From assembly GCA_000708835.1 (NCBI GenBank), contig DF236960.1, forward strand, positions 338,982 through 402,981: a stretch of DNA of 64,000 nucleotides, read 5' to 3'. The notes below the pieces were generated by a model, which did not search any database, was not told the DNA's origin, and saw only the letters and a list, made by a program, of their open reading frames with translations. The position numbers and the translations under genes are program-made. Below, piece after piece: positions 60,343 to 64,000 of the stretch (positions are counted from its first letter, which is position 1; every line of letters begins with the position of its first letter). This DNA is from Klebsormidium nitens (taxonomy: Eukaryota; Streptophyta; Klebsormidiophyceae; Klebsormidiales; Klebsormidiaceae).

Positions 60343-63300
60343 ATGGGCAACCCAAATTTCAGCAAGCCTGCCGATGCGCTGCCAGAGTATTTTCCTCAAA
60401 AGATGGTCGACTTAGACGAGGAAGGGGCCACGATGTCGGACCTAGGTCCAGAAGCAAATGAGCATGACGTAAGTTACAGATTTGTGCCGCACCTTACGGA
60501 CGCCCTTCCAGAGACGGTTCGGCTATTGAAGCTAGCGGGGCCTATAGTTGGGGAGTCTGCCATTCTCAGCGCCCAGTCTGTTGCGTCCATGATCTTTCTC
60601 GGAAGATTGGGTCGTCTGGAGATGGCCGGGGGCGCGCTCGCGCTGACGTTGGCAAACATCTGCGGGTTTAGGTGAGTGCACCGTCACAGGGCTTTAACCT
60701 GTTTGGGGATTCATCTTCGGGGACGAGAAGGTTTTGAAACGCCAGGTGCTCTCTCCAAGTATTCAGAGGGTTTTTCTGTGTGCAGCCGTTTTGACTAACC
60801 AGGGAGCTGAGATCTCAGCGGATTCAGGATTCAAATCCAGGATCTTAGAGATTCGAAAGGCCGTTTTATAAGAGGCAATTTCAGGCGATGGTGGCACTCC
60901 TGCAGTCAATGTATTCACCCCTGTTTTTCCAGAGTTACCTGAAAGGTTGGCCGAAGTACCTTAAATCAAAATCAGCAGACTGTGAAGGTTCCTGACTTGG
61001 TGATGAAGTGGTACGTCGGTCAACATGGGTCACACAGTTTAGAGTGTGTGGATTCGTCCACAAGCTTCTGCTTGGTGCGCAGCTTATGACCTCAGCTGCT
61101 TCGCGTCAGCTGCTGCAACTCCAGTGCTGAGGCGTTTTACCCATGACCCGCTAACGTCGCTCATCCAGAGCTTTTCTGTCACGTTAACTGAAGCCTAAAT
61201 TTTACTCTGGATACGCTCTGGATTTCTTGATCTGCTCTAACCACCGCAAGCTTGGTCTCAGCCCCTCATTCAAACGTGGAGAACCGTGACGAATTCACTG
61301 ACTTTCCCCTACGTAGCTGCTACTGCCGAATTTTATGCGGGGGCGCTTCTTTCTGACGCATCGAACATCGTCTCTCCAGTATCCTCATGGGGTTTGGTGC
61401 CGGCTTAGACCCCATCTTGGGCCAGGCGTTCGGTGCGAAACAGTACGCCTCCATGGGTCGTATAATGCAGAGAGGCTGGGCACTTCTGCTTTTGATATCC
61501 GCGCCCATCCTTCTCCTCTGGTGGAACGCTGAGGGTTTGCTTAACCAACTGGGCCAACACGCTGATGTGGCGCATCAAGCGGGGGTGTTCATCCGTTACT
61601 TGATACCTACCCTGCTGCTGATGTGCTTCCGGTGTCCGTTCCGTTTCTACCTCAAGGCACAGGTAGGCCATTATCCGGTCACCAGTGTTTTCGAGTGAAG
61701 TCGCTATTGGTGGAAGAAATGTTTTGTGCCAGTTTTCGAGTGCTTCGTTCGCTGTGTAAGCGAATCTCATGTCATGACCATCCATTTGGTGAAAGATTGC
61801 ATTTGGCATTGGACGTCAATCCCAAAGAGCTGTCCGGCGGTATGTCCGATGCTCAAAACCCTAGCCAAAGTCATTTTCCTCGTGGAATGACTGCTTGAAA
61901 GAGGGTTGCTCCACAGTACCAATTGACGCCCTCAATCGCGCCGACATTGACTCTTGGGACGTTGCAAACTTTACAAACCGGACCCCTGGATTTGTGCAGG
62001 GCCTGACGCTCCCGCTTCTAGTTTCCCACGCCGTTCCAACCGTCTTGCTTTACCTGCCCCTCAACTTTCTGTTCGTCTTCAAGCTTCGTTGGGGCCCTTT
62101 CGGGGTAGCGATGGCCGATTTTGCGACGGACGTTGTGGCGTTGCTCCTGCTTGCGGCATATGTCCGCTTCTCGCGTGTCTGCGAAAAGGCCTGGGACGGC
62201 TTTAGCTTCAGAGCCGCCTTCACAGAGTGGGGTCCGATTGTCAGGTGAAAACGAACGCTTCTATTTATCCCGTTGACTATCAACACTATACGCGATGGAG
62301 GAGGAGACCGAGTAGTAAAGTTCTGGTTTTACGATGTCTCTGCCTGGAAGGCAGCCCTCAAAAAGGCAGCGCTTGGTTGAGAGGGTCTTAGCAGTCCTAC
62401 CGCGTTGTCAGCCGCTCTACGAAGTCAAGCTATAGTATAGCATGCAAGGAGAGCATTTCCAGATCTAAGCCTTGCTTCAATGCAGGCTGGGCTTTCCGTC
62501 TATGCTGTCCACCTGTCTGGAGTGGTGGGCGTTCGAAGTGATGCTCCTCTTAGCCGGCCTTTTACCAGTAAGCAGCCCTCTCAATGTATTCCCTAACTCA
62601 CATTGCCCCACTCCGTCTTGATCTCTTAAAACAAGATCTTAAGTTGCTTGGAGAAAAACGACAAAGATCCTGTATAGGACATGCTTGCCTATTCTTTTTC
62701 TCGCAAATACATTTGTTGTTGCTGAACTTGTAATTAGTCCTTCCTCTCTGCCAACCTCTGAAGATATGGGAGGATAGCGCCTGCCAGGATTTCAACGCTC
62801 TGTGATGCCATCCGTGAAACGGCGGCTCAAAGACTAGAAATTCCTCTCATGCCAAGTGTTTTGTCGAACTGACAGTCATTCAAGCAGCCTTGCTGTCCAT
62901 CGAGTAGACCTTGTGGTTAACTTCGTGACAAATGCTCAAGGAGAAAGAGGACGCAAAATTCTGGTCACTAAGCAGCATTCCAACTTCGATGCCCACCTTG
63001 TGCGCAGAGGCCCGACCTCTCAGTCTCCACGATGGCCGTCCTCTTCAACGTCAGCCGCCTCTGTTTCTTCCTGCCGAAAGCCCTGGGAGCAGCCTTGTCA
63101 ATCCGGGTCAGCAACGAGTTAGGCGCTAACCGTCCCGCGCGCGCGCGCCTAGCCGCCCACGTGGCAATGTGCTGGGCGGTCTGGTCCAGCGTCCTAATCA
63201 CCTGCGTATTATTGGCGACTAGGAACGCCTTCCCGCTAATCTACGGCAGCGGCAGCGAGTTCGTCGGGTTAGTGGCGTCGGTTACGCCCGTTTTCGTGGT

Positions 63301-63691
63301 TTGCAACTTCTTCGATATGGTGCAGTTGGCATGGGCGGGCGCGCTGCGCGGCTCCGCGCGGCCGACCATCATGGCGAAGGTAAACGCGGCCGCGTATTAC
63401 GTCATAGGGATCCCCCTCGCGCTGCTTCTGGCGTTCCACTACCGTGGGGGTTTGAGGGGTTTGTGGGCGGGTATGAGCGCCGCCGTTATCTTCCAAACGG
63501 CTGCAATGCTTGTGCTGATAATGAGGACGGACTGGTCGGGCGAGGCGGAGAAAGCAGAGAAGACCGTGAGAGAAAGCGACCGGTTGGTAGAGCTGGGCAG
63601 CAAGCCGAACGAAGCAGAGCCCAGCGAGAGGGAACGGCTCATTGTGACTGAACTCTGGCAAAGGTTTGAATTGCTAGCCCAATTACCCTGA
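60343..63691 (+). CDS. MATE family efflux transporter, plant DTX type
   Basis: Exons 60343-60671, 61380-61662, 62000-62244, 62486-62567 and 63008-63691 join in consistent phase, giving 540 residues. The ATG at 60343 is the first in frame. About 40 hydrophilic residues are followed by the MATE core: LAGPIVGESAILSAQSVASM, FLGRLGRLEMAGGALALTLAN, GAGLDPILGQAFGAKQY, FRCPFRFYLKAQ, LPLNFLFVFKLRWGPFGVAMA, the plant hallmark CLEWWAFEVMLLLAGLLP, LGAALSIRVSNELGANRPARARLA, LAWAGALRGSARPTIMAKVNAAAYYVIGIPLALLL and GLRGLWAGMSAA. CLEWW with RVSNELGAN places it nearest the DTX48-56 group of plants. Such proteins are 12-helix, cation-coupled antiporters exporting organic cations, metabolites or hormones, or loading them into vesicles. 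The C-terminal tail is charged (EAEKAEKTVRESD). The substrate cannot be read from sequence. A cgcgcgcgcg tract at 63138 encodes Ala-Arg repeats. Confidence 0.92.
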
Positions 63692-64000
63692 GGTCTGAAT
63701 CGTGAGTTCGTACTACGATTCGCGTACAACCCAGAGCGATGAGAGCTTCGGCCGTCGCACCGAAAAATGTAAAAAGAATTGGGAAGAAAATGAAATGCTT
63801 GTGACGGACCGAAGACGCCGGGTTGCCCGTGGCAGGGATTCCGACTGGCAGGCGCGCGGCCGAGTCAGTAAAGGTCAGCCATGAGCATGCGGCCGCCGCC
63901 AGGCTCCGGGTTGTGGACCGTTGCCAGATCGGCCGGAGACCTGTGTAAATACTCACATGCATCGATCATTTTCTGGTAAGTACAAGGTGCGTTGATAATG
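63692..64000. other. 3' flank of the MATE gene
   Basis: Nothing beyond the likely 3' untranslated region can be supported. The opposite-strand open frame over 63639-63962 overlaps the MATE end and has no recognisable domain. Confidence 0.4.

Noticed and set aside
1-64000. CRISPR arrays, rRNA genes, bacterial operons, integrated phage
   Set aside because: No regularly spaced direct repeats, rRNA core sequences or prokaryotic gene packing are seen; all supported genes are spliced.

Overview
The window is nuclear DNA from a eukaryote with many small exons, GT-AG introns (two probable GC-AG) and plant-type genes: a DUF1399 glycine-rich-domain protein, a plant-clade MATE transporter, and ubiquitin-like repeats of the USP7/UBP12 type. 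It also carries a polycystin (PKD2-type) channel, a family kept by flagellate green algae and absent from seed plants. Roughly balanced GC and short TTTTAGGG-like tracts fit as well. I infer a streptophyte green alga of the Klebsormidium kind. That is inference, not a database match.

Layout. 1-2446: no gene, repeats. 2447-7591 (+): secreted Cys-containing protein of unknown function. 8896-12333 (-): OB-like / CCCH zinc finger / SAM-methyltransferase protein. 13823-16836 (+): BTB-BACK domain joined to USP7-type ubiquitin-like repeats, with one frame break. 16837-20757: no clear gene; it holds half of a ~1.9-kb tandem duplication. 20758-43926 (-): a 27-exon, about 1,534-residue polycystin with a Lin12/Notch repeat in its extracellular loop, filling a third of the window. 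43927-48011: no gene, two inverted-repeat elements. 48012-50130 (-): Ser/Pro-rich protein of unknown function with a possible C-terminal membrane anchor. 51176-54078 (+): unknown protein, 6 exons all in phase 0. 55298-58718 (-): GRDP/DUF1399 protein. 60343-63691 (+): MATE efflux transporter.

The most unusual signal is structural. Introns of the polycystin gene, and of the secreted-protein gene, repeatedly contain decayed copies of the edge of the neighbouring exon together with its splice site. I found about 20 such copies at more than a dozen junctions. The introns seem to have grown by local duplication of exon-intron junctions. A second dispersed element has a conserved GT-rich core, but its inverted arms are built from short motifs that differ from copy to copy while matching within a copy.

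The genes do not form an operon-like unit. They look like independent nuclear genes, with two divergent pairs (48012-50130 with 51176-54078, and 55298-58718 with 60343-63691). Exon models were derived by hand from splice signals and reading phase; none is supported by transcripts here.
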